From an uncultured Eubacteriales bacterium (GTDB lineage Bacteria > Bacillota > Clostridia > Oscillospirales > Oscillospiraceae), in assembly GCA_900552015.1 (NCBI GenBank), contig URXY01000016.1, forward strand, positions 1 through 34,363: DNA of 34,363 bases. Direction: 5' to 3'. The notes beneath the pieces are model-generated. The model saw nothing but the letters and a program-made list of their open reading frames with translations, was not told the DNA's origin and made no database searches. Both the position numbers and the translations under genes were made by a program. Shown piece after piece: positions 24,045 through 31,206 of this stretch. Position 1 is the first letter of the stretch, and each line of letters opens with the position of its first letter.

Positions 24045-24071
24045 CACAAGCAAATAGGAAAAGGATATACT
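24043..24071 (+). promoter_or_regulatory. Activator-dependent promoter of arcA
   Basis: TATACT (24066-24071) is a fair -10, but no recognisable -35 lies 16-18 bases upstream (ATCACA at 24043-24048). The second operator repeat occupies that place. The leader to the arcA start is about 125 bases. Confidence 0.45.
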
Positions 24072-24204
24072 TGGAACAGAATTTAGAGAACGGACCTACG
24101 GTGCGCCTGAGCTGCACGCGGCAGCAGCGCACGGAACAGATCATGACGGGGGCGTTTGGGCGGTCGATGAGAGAGCCGCCGGCGCTCCGGAAAGGGAGCA
24201 TATC

Positions 24205-25425
24205 ATGTATCCAGGCATCCACAACTTTTCCGAGATCGGAAAGCTCAACAAGGTGCTGCTGCACCGCCCCGGCGAGGAGCTGGAATCGCTGACGCCTGCG
24301 ACGCTCGAGCGCCTGCTGTTCGATGACATCCCGTATTTAAAGGTCGCACAGGAGGAGCACGACCGCTTTGCCGAGGTCCTGCGTGAAAACGGCGTCGAGG
24401 TCATCTACTATGTCGACGAGGTGGCCAAGGCCATCGCCGACCCCGCGCGCCAGATCCAGCTCGTGAACGACTTCCTCAACATCAGCAAGATCCACGCCAA
24501 GGGCCTGCGCGCCAGCATGACGAGCTTCCTGCTCGATATGCCGCCGAAGAAGATGGTCACCAAGCTCATCGCCGGCATCAAGCGCAGCGAGGTCGCGACG
24601 AAGGAAGCAACGTCGCTGATGGACCTTGTCGACGACGACTATCCGTTCGTCTCCGACCCTATGCCGAACCTGTACTTTACCCGCGACCCCGGCGCCTGCG
24701 TCGGCGAGGGCATCAACATCCACCGTATGCACACCCCCGCGCGCAAACGCGAAAGCCTGCTCTTAAAGTACATGTACCTCTACAACAGAGACTTTGCCAC
24801 GCTGGACAACAAGATGTGGTACGACCTGTCCGACAGTTACTCCATCGAGGGCGGCGACGTGCTCGTGCTGTCGAAGGACATCGTGGCCATCGGTCTTTCG
24901 CAGCGCACGACGGTCTCCGGCGCGGAGACGTTCGCGCGCAACCTGCTGCAAAATTCGGACTTTAAGAAGGTCCTCGCCTTCGACATTCCTGAGACCCGCG
25001 CGTTCATGCACCTCGACACCGTCTTTACGATGGTCGACTATGACAAGTTCACCATCCATCCTGAGATCGAGGGCCCGCTCAGCGTTTACGAAATGATGCT
25101 CGACGAGCACGGCGAACTCAAGTTCGGCGCGCTGAAGGAAGAACTCAAGGACATTCTGGCCCTCGAGCTCAAGCTGCCCGCAGTCGACCTCATCCGCTGC
25201 GGCGGCGGCGACCTGATGGCCGCGCAGCGCGAGCAGTGGAACGACGGCTCGAACACGCTGTGTATCGCGCCGGGCCGCGTCATCACCTATGAGCGCAACT
25301 ATGTGACGAACGACTTGCTCGCAAAGCACGGCCTCGACGTGCTGACTGTGCCGTCTGCCGAGCTGTCGCGCGGCCGCGGCGGCCCGCGCTGCATGTCCTG
25401 CCCCGTCAACCGCGACGACCTGTGA
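24205..25425 (+). CDS. arcA: Arginine deiminase
   Basis: Hydrolyses arginine to citrulline and ammonia, the first step of the arginine deiminase pathway; cytosolic; 406 residues, a usual length. The nucleophile is C396 in RGGPRCMSCP, and the substrate and catalytic residues include D161 (YFTRDP), E215 (SIEGGD), H269 and D271 (FMHLDTVFTM). The PMPNLYFTRDP motif and the C-terminal SRGRGGPRCM loop are family hallmarks. An extra Cys sits three residues after the nucleophile (CMSC), where I would expect Met or similar. The start has AAAGGGAG six or so bases upstream. ArgR follows 86 bases later, probably in the same transcript. Ornithine carbamoyltransferase is close by, but carbamate kinase is not in the window. 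Confidence 0.96.
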   Translation: MYPGIHNFSEIGKLNKVLLHRPGEELESLTPATLERLLFDDIPYLKVAQEEHDRFAEVLRENGVEVIYYVDEVAKAIADPARQIQLVNDFLNISKIHAKGLRASMTSFLLDMPPKKMVTKLIAGIKRSEVATKEATSLMDLVDDDYPFVSDPMPNLYFTRDPGACVGEGINIHRMHTPARKRESLLLKYMYLYNRDFATLDNKMWYDLSDSYSIEGGDVLVLSKDIVAIGLSQRTTVSGAETFARNLLQNSDFKKVLAFDIPETRAFMHLDTVFTMVDYDKFTIHPEIEGPLSVYEMMLDEHGELKFGALKEELKDILALELKLPAVDLIRCGGGDLMAAQREQWNDGSNTLCIAPGRVITYERNYVTNDLLAKHGLDVLTVPSAELSRGRGGPRCMSCPVNRDDL

Positions 25426-25511
25426 TTTACCGGAAAAGATCATCTTCCTGTGGCGGATAGTCGGTCCGCCGCCCTGCGCCGCGCGCAGATACAGGGATAG
25501 GAGGGAGAGAA

Positions 25512-25964
25512 TTGAAGAGCAAGCGACAGGAGAAGATCCTGGAATTGATCGAAAAGTACGACATTGAAACGCAGGAGGAGCTCATTGCGCGTCTGGCCGA
25601 GTGCGGCATCCAGAGCAAGCAGACGACTGTCTCGCGCGATATCAAGGAGCTTTACCTTTATAAAGAGCCCCTTGGCGGCGGCCGCAGCCGCTATGCCGTC
25701 TCGGGCAAGGCCGACCATATCGACAACGCCAAGCGCTTACAGCTCATTTTGAATGAATGCAGCGTCGGTGTGGACTGCGCAGGCATCGTGGTGCTGCTCA
25801 AAACGCTGCCCGGCCTTGCCGACGCGGCGGGCGCGGCCATCGACGCGATGAAGCTGCCCGATATGCTCGGCTGCATCTCCGGCAACGATGCCGTGGCGAT
25901 CGTTGCCCGCGGCGAGCAGGAGGCCGAGCGCCTGTGCGGCGAGCTGCGCCAGTATTGCAAGTGA
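25512..25964 (+). CDS. argR: Arginine repressor ArgR
   Basis: Hexameric arginine-sensing regulator, 150 residues. The N-terminal winged helix has the family signature KQTTVSRDIKEL (36-47), and the C-terminal oligomerisation domain has GIVVLLKTLPGLADAAGAAID followed by the ligand loop. The arginine-binding pair of acidic residues, usually GDDT, reads G124-N125-D126-A127 here, so the first Asp is Asn and the Thr is Ala; arginine affinity may differ. The start is a TTG with GGAGGGAGAG just upstream; no ATG lies near enough to the conserved N-terminus. In ADI clusters ArgR-family proteins often activate catabolism. It may act alongside the MocR regulator. Confidence 0.93.
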   Translation: MKSKRQEKILELIEKYDIETQEELIARLAECGIQSKQTTVSRDIKELYLYKEPLGGGRSRYAVSGKADHIDNAKRLQLILNECSVGVDCAGIVVLLKTLPGLADAAGAAIDAMKLPDMLGCISGNDAVAIVARGEQEAERLCGELRQYCK

Positions 25965-25992
25965 ACGAGAGAGACGAGATTGAGAGAGGACA

Positions 25993-26014
25993 GGGGGCGG
26001 AGCGATCCGCCCTT
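25993..26014 (+). terminator. Weak terminator after argR
   Basis: GGGCGGA (25995-26001) pairs with TCCGCCC (26006-26012) around GCGA, extendable by two G-T pairs. The tail is T-poor, so termination may be leaky. Confidence 0.4.
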
Positions 26015-26120
26015 CCTGCTCCACCATAAAACCAATTAAACCGCAAGGTATTTCTAAAACGCGACAAAACTCAACAGGTATTAAAAGTTTTACTGCCGAC
26101 AAAATTCGACGGGATCCCGC

Positions 26121-26148
26121 TTGAAGATCATTTTTTGAGTGCTATAAT
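26121..26148 (+). promoter_or_regulatory. Promoter of the riboswitch-controlled SLH gene
   Basis: TTGAAG (26121-26126), a 16-base spacer and a perfect TATAAT (26143-26148). It predicts a leader of about 185 bases, long enough for the riboswitch and terminator. Confidence 0.7.
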
Positions 26149-26204
26149 AAAGTTATCAATCGGATGATCTGTGCGGCTCGCGAAAGTGGGGCAAAGCGTA
26201 TAGA

Positions 26205-26284
26205 CAAAGGCACAGCCGGCGAAAGCCGGTCTCGCAAAGCCACGGGCCTACCCGGCGGAAACGCCGCACGGCAGCCGGGCTACC
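26205..26284 (+). promoter_or_regulatory. Cyclic-di-GMP-I (GEMM) riboswitch aptamer
   Basis: The aptamer landmarks occur in order: AAAGGCACAGCC (26206-26217), a GAAA tetraloop capping GCCGGC/GCCGG, then CTCGCAAAGCCACGGGCCTA (26231-26250). A second stem-loop follows (GGCG-GAAA-CGCC, 26254-26265), then the closing strand GGCAGCCGGGCTACC (26270-26284). This matches the Vc2 pattern, including GCAAAGC and the tetraloop/receptor layout. The base at the specificity position appears to be G (26210), as for c-di-GMP, not the A of cGAMP-sensing variants, if my alignment is right. Binding would control the downstream SLH surface protein. Confidence 0.88.
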
Positions 26285-26300
26285 TAAGACGGAGAAACCT

Positions 26301-26340
26301 CCTTCCTCGGATCCACAGGGACAAGAGGGAGGATTTTTTT
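26301..26340 (+). terminator. Riboswitch expression platform: terminator holding the ribosome-binding site
   Basis: CCTTCCTC (26301-26308) pairs with GAGGGAGG (26325-26332) over 8 bp with one G-T pair, followed by seven T residues (26334-26340) that run straight into the ATG at 26341. The right arm is the ribosome-binding site. GGAG (26291-26294) can instead pair with CTCC (26299-26302), invading the left arm, so an alternative fold exists. Confidence 0.7.
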
Positions 26341-28656
26341 ATGAGAGAGAAGAAGTTCGGCAGGTTGTTTTTGACATGGCTGCTGGCAGCCACCATGGTG
26401 CTGACCTTGCTTCCCGTCGGAATGCTGGCGGCAGACGACGAGGGCGAAGCGACCTCTGCGGGTGTTTCGGGGCTGACGGTCGGCTTCAAGGTGCGAATGA
26501 ACCCAAAGAGCGGTGCACAGATAGATAAGGTTTGTAATGATACGGATACGCTTGACGTAGACCCGAACATTTATACCAATGTCTATATCCGACCTTATAT
26601 CAAAGTGGATGGGAGAGAGTTTAAGGCTCCTACCAATCCCCAATGGGGTTCCATATGCTATACATTTGAATATGGTGATTACAAGAACAATGCACCGGTA
26701 AGCGGAGCAGGTTCTCCCTTTAACGCAGGAGAAAAAGATTATAGCGCTGCAAACGCAGGAAATTGGAATACAGCCAATAAGATCATCATAGATGATCTTT
26801 CTGATGAGCGACTGAACAACGGTACACCCGGTGAAGGCGATTATTATACGCTTACTGTGAAAGCTTATGAAGTGTCTACTACGACGGGAGAGTTAAGGGA
26901 ATGTTTAGACACTGTCACCGCAAAGCTGCATGTCCGCATGACTTGGGAAACCAAACTCGATTGGCTGGAGAGCTATACATGGGACGATGATCGGTATCAG
27001 GGATATGCCATTGACCGAGATCTGACTGAAATCTATTCTTCGGGTGAATTGATCAGTGACTACCTTAAGAATTATGTAATGACCTACGGTGAGGATGAAT
27101 TCGCCGTAAACACCCTGAGAGGCATTCCGGTTTCCTGGGCGGAGACGGAGGGTACGGAGTATTCTACTGAACCCGGTGCGGTCAACTCTCTGACATGGAC
27201 GGCAGAGCTGGAAAAGGCGCCGGATTATGATAAGTGGACGATTCCGGAAGACTTTGTGCGTTCCAAAGCGATCGAATTCCAGAATCCGTTCGCCGTGAGA
27301 TTTATGAACGGCGAGAACGTTCTCAAGTCGAGCCTTGTGAAAAAGGGCAATACGGTAGCGCAGACGGATTATCCGGAACTGCCGACTAAGCTGAACTATA
27401 CCAGCACTTGGGACAAGACCCCCGGCTTCCGCGTAGAGGAGAATACGGATGTACACGCCGTATATACGCCGATTTCGTATGGTATTACGTATTATCTGGA
27501 CGGCGGAAGCAATTCGCCCAACAACCCTGAAACCTATACCGTAGAAGATACGTTTCCCCTCAAGGCTCCCACCAAGCAGGGGTATGCGTTTACCGGCTGG
27601 ACGTCTGACGGTGAAACGGAACCGAAGCTGGCGGTGACGATTCCGGTCGGCACAACGGGTAGACTGGTGTTTACTGCACATTGGGTGGAAGTTGCCACCA
27701 TTGACGCAACCGCCGACGAGCACGGCAAGATCGACCCCGCGGGCACGATCACCGTACCCAAGGGCGAAAGCAAGACCTTTACCATCACGCCCGATCCCGG
27801 CTATTACATCAAGGACGTGCTGGTGGACGGCAAGAGCGTCGGCGCGGTGAGCACGTACACGTTTAAAGAGGTGGTGGCCGACCACACGATCCACGCTGCA
27901 TTTGCCAAGAACCACATGCCCGGCTATCCCACCCAGCCGGAGCAGCCCAAGGTGGAGATTCCCGATGACGACGCGCTCGGCCTGAACACGGAGGACCACT
28001 TCGCCTATATCGTCGGTTATGGCAACGGCGAGGTCCGCCCGCAGAACAACATCACCCGCGCCGAGGTCGCGACCATCTTCTTCCGCCTGCTGACCGACGA
28101 CGTCCGCGACGAGAACCTGACCAAGACCAACCGCTACTCCGACGTGGCCGCCACCTCCTGGTACAACACTGCGGTCTCGACCCTGAGCTCCATGGGCATC
28201 ATCACGGGTTATCCCGATGGCACGTTCCGCCCGAACGCCGCCATCACCCGCGCTGAGTTCGCCGCCATCGCCGCCCGCTTCGACTCGAACGGCGACAAGA
28301 CCGCTGCGAAGTTCAGCGACATCGCGAACCACTGGGCCAAGGACGAGATCAGCATCGCCTACAACAACGGCTGGATCACCGGCTATCCCAACGGCACCTT
28401 CGGCCCCCAGCGCGACATCACCCGTGCCGAGACCATGACGCTCGTCAACCGCGTGCTGGACCGCCAGCCCGAGACCGAGGACGATCTGCTCCCGAACATG
28501 ACGGTCTGGACGGACAACGCGAACCCCAAGGCCTGGTATTACCTCGCCGTTCAGGAAGCGACGAACAGCCACTACTACGAGTTCAAGACGAACTCCCAGT
28601 ATGAAAAGTGGACCGAGCTGCGCGAGACCCGCGACGGGTCCCAGCTCGAGAAATAA
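26341..28656 (+). CDS. Large SLH-anchored surface protein
   Basis: A 771-residue exported protein. The signal peptide is residues 1-31 (basic start, hydrophobic core LTWLLAATMVLTLL, cleavage near MLAA). Residues ~35-375 are unrecognised and aromatic-rich, probably a beta-rich adhesive region. An InlB-type repeat with YYLDGG and GYAFTGWT lies at 379-449, and a second repeat (GKIDPAGTITVPKGES, PGYYIKDVLVDGKS) at ~453-523. Three SLH modules follow at about 542-586, 595-648 and 655-707 (TRAEVATIFFRL, TRAEFAAIAARF, TRAETMTLVNRV), which bind wall polymer. The start has GGGAGG eight bases upstream, within the riboswitch terminator. By eye, 26500-27690 is clearly poorer in G+C than both ends. It lies between argR and the OTC gene. 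Adhesion is the likely role. Confidence 0.87.
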   Translation: MREKKFGRLFLTWLLAATMVLTLLPVGMLAADDEGEATSAGVSGLTVGFKVRMNPKSGAQIDKVCNDTDTLDVDPNIYTNVYIRPYIKVDGREFKAPTNPQWGSICYTFEYGDYKNNAPVSGAGSPFNAGEKDYSAANAGNWNTANKIIIDDLSDERLNNGTPGEGDYYTLTVKAYEVSTTTGELRECLDTVTAKLHVRMTWETKLDWLESYTWDDDRYQGYAIDRDLTEIYSSGELISDYLKNYVMTYGEDEFAVNTLRGIPVSWAETEGTEYSTEPGAVNSLTWTAELEKAPDYDKWTIPEDFVRSKAIEFQNPFAVRFMNGENVLKSSLVKKGNTVAQTDYPELPTKLNYTSTWDKTPGFRVEENTDVHAVYTPISYGITYYLDGGSNSPNNPETYTVEDTFPLKAPTKQGYAFTGWTSDGETEPKLAVTIPVGTTGRLVFTAHWVEVATIDATADEHGKIDPAGTITVPKGESKTFTITPDPGYYIKDVLVDGKSVGAVSTYTFKEVVADHTIHAAFAKNHMPGYPTQPEQPKVEIPDDDALGLNTEDHFAYIVGYGNGEVRPQNNITRAEVATIFFRLLTDDVRDENLTKTNRYSDVAATSWYNTAVSTLSSMGIITGYPDGTFRPNAAITRAEFAAIAARFDSNGDKTAAKFSDIANHWAKDEISIAYNNGWITGYPNGTFGPQRDITRAETMTLVNRVLDRQPETEDDLLPNMTVWTDNANPKAWYYLAVQEATNSHYYEFKTNSQYEKWTELRETRDGSQLEK

Positions 28657-28662
28657 AAATGA

Positions 28663-28699
28663 AAAAAGAATGGGAACGCTCAGCGTTCCCATTCTTTTT
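28663..28699. terminator. Bidirectional terminator between SLH and OTC genes
   Basis: A perfect stem (28663-28679 with 28683-28699), three-base loop, with five A at one end and five T at the other. It serves both convergent genes. Confidence 0.9.
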
Positions 28700-28715
28700 A
28701 TCGTTTTTGCAGTGA

Positions 28716-29711
28716 TCACACGTTGCCGATCGTCGCGACCATGACGGCCTTGATGGTGTGCATACGGTTCTCGGCCTCGTCGAAGACCTTGGAGTTGGGG
28801 GAGAGGAAGACCTCGTCCGTGACCTCGCGGATATCATAGCCGAGCTCCTTCTGAGAGGCGGCCATGGTGGTATCGAAATCGTGGAAGGAGGGCAGGCAGT
28901 GCAGGAAGATGCAGTCGGGGTTCTCGGTGGCCTTCATGACCTCGCCCGTGACCTTGTAAGGCGTGAGCAGCTTGACGCGCTCGGGAATCTTGTCCTCTTC
29001 GCCCATGGAGGCCCAAATGTCGGTGTAGAGCGCGTCAGCGCCCTTGAGCAGTTCCTTGTCCTCGCCATACTCGACGACGGCGCCGGTCTCTTTGCCGACC
29101 TCGCGGCAGTAGGCCACAACGTCAGCGGCGGGAGCAAGCTCCTTCGGGCCCCAGCCGACATAGTGGATGCCGAGCTTGGCGCAGATGTACATGAGGCAGT
29201 AGGCGACATTGTTGCGCGTGTCGCCGCAGAAGACGAGCTTGCATTTGCTCAGCGGCTTCTTGGTGTTTTCCATGAGGGTGAGAATGTCGGCGAGCGCCTG
29301 GGTGGGGTGGTCAACGTCGGTCAGGCCGTTCCACACGGGAACGCCCGCGTTGGCGGAGAGACCCTCGACGACCTTCTGGTCGTAGCCGCGATACTCGATG
29401 CCGTCATAGAAGCGGCCGAGGACCTTGGCGGTGTCGACCATTGTTTCCTTCTTGCCCATCTGGGAAGACTTGGAATCGAGGAAGGTGACGCTCGCGCCCT
29501 CGTCGTGCGCGGCGACCTCGAAGGCGCAGCGGGTGCGGGTGGAGGTCTTTTCAAAGAGCAGGACAATGTTTTTGCCGGCGAGCAGGTCGCCGCGGATACC
29601 GGCGCGCTTTTTCGCCTTTAAGTCGGCGGCAAGGTTCAGCATATAGCGGATCTCATCGGGGGTGAAGTCCTTCAGCGTCAGGAACGAACGGCCTTTCAGA
29701 TTAACGGGCAT
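28716..29711 (-). CDS. arcB: Ornithine carbamoyltransferase
   Basis: Interconverts ornithine plus carbamoyl phosphate and citrulline plus phosphate; 331 residues, usual length, cytosolic trimer. The carbamoyl-phosphate site is S57-T-R-T-R61 (EKTSTRTR) and HPTQ is at 135-138. The ornithine-side motif is H271-C-L-P274 (FLHCLP), and the SMG loop (DIWASMGEED) is at 231-240. It could be catabolic (ArcB) or biosynthetic (ArgF), which sequence alone does not decide. Having arginine deiminase in the same locus favours the catabolic role. It converges on the SLH gene and has its own promoter with GGAGG before the ATG. No carbamate kinase follows. Confidence 0.95.
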   Translation of the reverse strand: MPVNLKGRSFLTLKDFTPDEIRYMLNLAADLKAKKRAGIRGDLLAGKNIVLLFEKTSTRTRCAFEVAAHDEGASVTFLDSKSSQMGKKETMVDTAKVLGRFYDGIEYRGYDQKVVEGLSANAGVPVWNGLTDVDHPTQALADILTLMENTKKPLSKCKLVFCGDTRNNVAYCLMYICAKLGIHYVGWGPKELAPAADVVAYCREVGKETGAVVEYGEDKELLKGADALYTDIWASMGEEDKIPERVKLLTPYKVTGEVMKATENPDCIFLHCLPSFHDFDTTMAASQKELGYDIREVTDEVFLSPNSKVFDEAENRMHTIKAVMVATIGNV

Positions 29712-29755
29712 GTGGGTGATCCTCCTTTTTGGTATTTCTCAAATCTCTCATATAA

Positions 29756-29772
29756 AGCATCCAAATAATGCT
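29756..29772 (-). promoter_or_regulatory. Dyad at the OTC transcription start
   Basis: AGCAT (29756-29760) and ATGCT (29768-29772) form a 5-bp perfect dyad around CCAAATA, immediately downstream of the -10 box. It might be an ArgR-type operator, but it does not match the AT-rich ARG box I would look for. Confidence 0.35.
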
Positions 29773-29778
29773 ATGATG

Positions 29779-29806
29779 ATTATATCATTCTTGGTTAAAA
29801 AAGCAA
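29779..29806 (-). promoter_or_regulatory. Promoter of the OTC gene
   Basis: Minus strand TTGCTT (29801-29806), a 16-base spacer and a perfect TATAAT (29779-29784). Confidence 0.6.
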
Positions 29807-29841
29807 TGGATTTTCAGCTTTTGCGCGTTCGCACGCGGAGT

Positions 29842-29877
29842 ACTGGACTGCGGAGGAAAAAGCAAACTGGACTGCGG
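29842..29877. repeat. Perfect 12-bp direct repeat, 24 bp apart
   Basis: ACTGGACTGCGG occurs at 29842-29853 and again at 29866-29877, in the spacer between the divergent OTC and XRE-regulator genes. The period of 24 bp equals that of the CTGG-type operators at 20810 and 24012, though the sequence shares only CTGG with them. Confidence 0.6.
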
Positions 29878-29931
29878 CGCGTGCGGCGGCAGACGGGAAA
29901 AATAAGTCTGTTCCGCTCCGGCGAGATATGC

Positions 29932-29937
29932 TATACT
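29932..29937 (+). promoter_or_regulatory. Possible -10 box of the XRE-regulator gene
   Basis: TATACT at 29932-29937, 24 bases before the start codon. No good -35 is visible at the right distance (TGTTCC at 29909). Confidence 0.4.
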
Positions 29938-29960
29938 GAAAGAAAAAAGGGGGAAGGGCG

Positions 29961-31106
29961 ATGAGCATTGCGGGGCTTCTGATCCGGCGCGAGCGCCTTG
30001 CGCGCGCCTGGAGTCAGGAGGGATTGTGCCGCGGGATCTGCGGCACGTCGTATCTTTCCAAGATCGAGCAGGGAAAAGCGGCGGCATCGGAGGAAATTCT
30101 CGCGCTGCTGCTTGCACGGCTGGGACTTTCGTGGACAAATGACGAAGACGGTGCGCTGCGCGCGAGGACGGAAGCGTGCATGGAGGCGCTCTTTTCCGGG
30201 GACGCCTCGACGTTCGACGCCGCGTTCGCCCGCCTGCGCGCGCAGGAGAGTACGCTCCTTTGCAGTCCCTGCGCGGCGGATTACCTTCTTCTGCGCGCCT
30301 TTTCCTGCAAAAAGGACGGGGAGCGGCATCCACTGGACACGGAATTTGTTCCGTTTCTGGACCAGCGCCAGCTCGCGCTCCAGCGCGTGCTGGAGGGGCG
30401 GCACGAGGAGGCGGCGCTTCTCTATCCCGCCGCGGTGATCCGCCTGTGGCAGGGCGCGCATCTCTACGCGCGCGGGCGCTATGCCGCCGCGACCGAGGCG
30501 CTGCGCGCCGCCTATGACGCCGCCGCCGCGGAGGGCTATGCCCACATCATGATGAACTGCCGCGTGTATCTCGGCAACTGTTGCTCCGATTCGGGCGACG
30601 CAGAGCGGATGCGCAAGCACTACGCGGTCGCGCAGCGGCTCGCCCTGGCGCTCGGCGATCAGGATATCCTATCGACGATCCGCTACAACGAAGCGGCAAC
30701 AAGGATCGAGTGCGGTGACTTTGCGGCGGCGTATGCCTACTTTGCCGCGCTGGAAGAACCGGATGCGATGTCACTGCACAAGCTCGCCGTCTGCTGCGAG
30801 GCGCTGGGGCGGCGGGACGAGGCGCTCGCCGCGCTTGCGCGGGCGGAGGCGATGCTCCCCGAGGGCGAAGCGCACGCACCCGAGCGGCAGATGCTCGCGC
30901 TTGTGCGCTATCGAGTGGAAACGCCGGACTATCTGCGCGACGAGCGCTACGGAACGCTCCTGACAGACTGCTTTGCCCTGCTGCGGCGCGAGCGCGGCGC
31001 GGGCTACGCGCGCTTCCACCTCAAGTGGATGCTCGAATGGTACAAGGCGAACCGCCGCTACCGCGAGGCCTGCGCGCTGCTGGAGGACTTTCCTGCGGAA
31101 AAATAA
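29961..31106 (+). CDS. XRE-type regulator with helical-repeat domain
   Basis: A 381-residue protein with an XRE/Cro helix-turn-helix at about residues 5-58 (LIRRERLARAWSQEGLCRGI, YLSKIEQGKAAASEE). The rest is a long, Ala- and Leu-rich, all-helical segment that looks like tetratricopeptide-type repeats, for example around residues 150-300 (ARGRYAAATEALRAAY, YFAALEEPDAMSLHKLAVCC). The layout is that of RRNPP-like or TPR-bearing regulators, but no peptide gene is visible beside it, and I cannot name a signal. The start has GGGGGAAGGG upstream. A terminator ends it, 100 bases before an MFS transporter gene. Confidence 0.78.
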   Translation: MSIAGLLIRRERLARAWSQEGLCRGICGTSYLSKIEQGKAAASEEILALLLARLGLSWTNDEDGALRARTEACMEALFSGDASTFDAAFARLRAQESTLLCSPCAADYLLLRAFSCKKDGERHPLDTEFVPFLDQRQLALQRVLEGRHEEAALLYPAAVIRLWQGAHLYARGRYAAATEALRAAYDAAAAEGYAHIMMNCRVYLGNCCSDSGDAERMRKHYAVAQRLALALGDQDILSTIRYNEAATRIECGDFAAAYAYFAALEEPDAMSLHKLAVCCEALGRRDEALAALARAEAMLPEGEAHAPERQMLALVRYRVETPDYLRDERYGTLLTDCFALLRRERGAGYARFHLKWMLEWYKANRRYREACALLEDFPAEK

Positions 31107-31120
31107 AAAAGAGATATTAA

Positions 31121-31166
31121 ACGGTATCTGGCGGGAGAAAGTTTCCCACAGATACCGTCTTTTTTT
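31121..31166 (+). terminator. Terminator between XRE regulator and MFS gene
   Basis: ACGGTATCTG (31121-31130) pairs with CAGATACCGT (31149-31158), with an inner GGGA/TCCC element, followed by CTTTTTTT (31159-31166). Confidence 0.85.
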
Positions 31167-31206
31167 CATTCACGCGCCATGCCATAATAATGGCGAGGTG
31201 AGAACT

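Noticed and set aside
26905..28719. A 604-codon open frame on the minus strand
   Set aside because: Antisense to the SLH surface protein, which has a signal peptide, SLH modules and a riboswitch; the mirror frame has no family resemblance.
29712..29800. ARG box before the OTC gene
   Set aside because: Only a short AGCAT/ATGCT dyad is present; the AT-rich ARG-box pattern is not recognisable, so ArgR control is left open.
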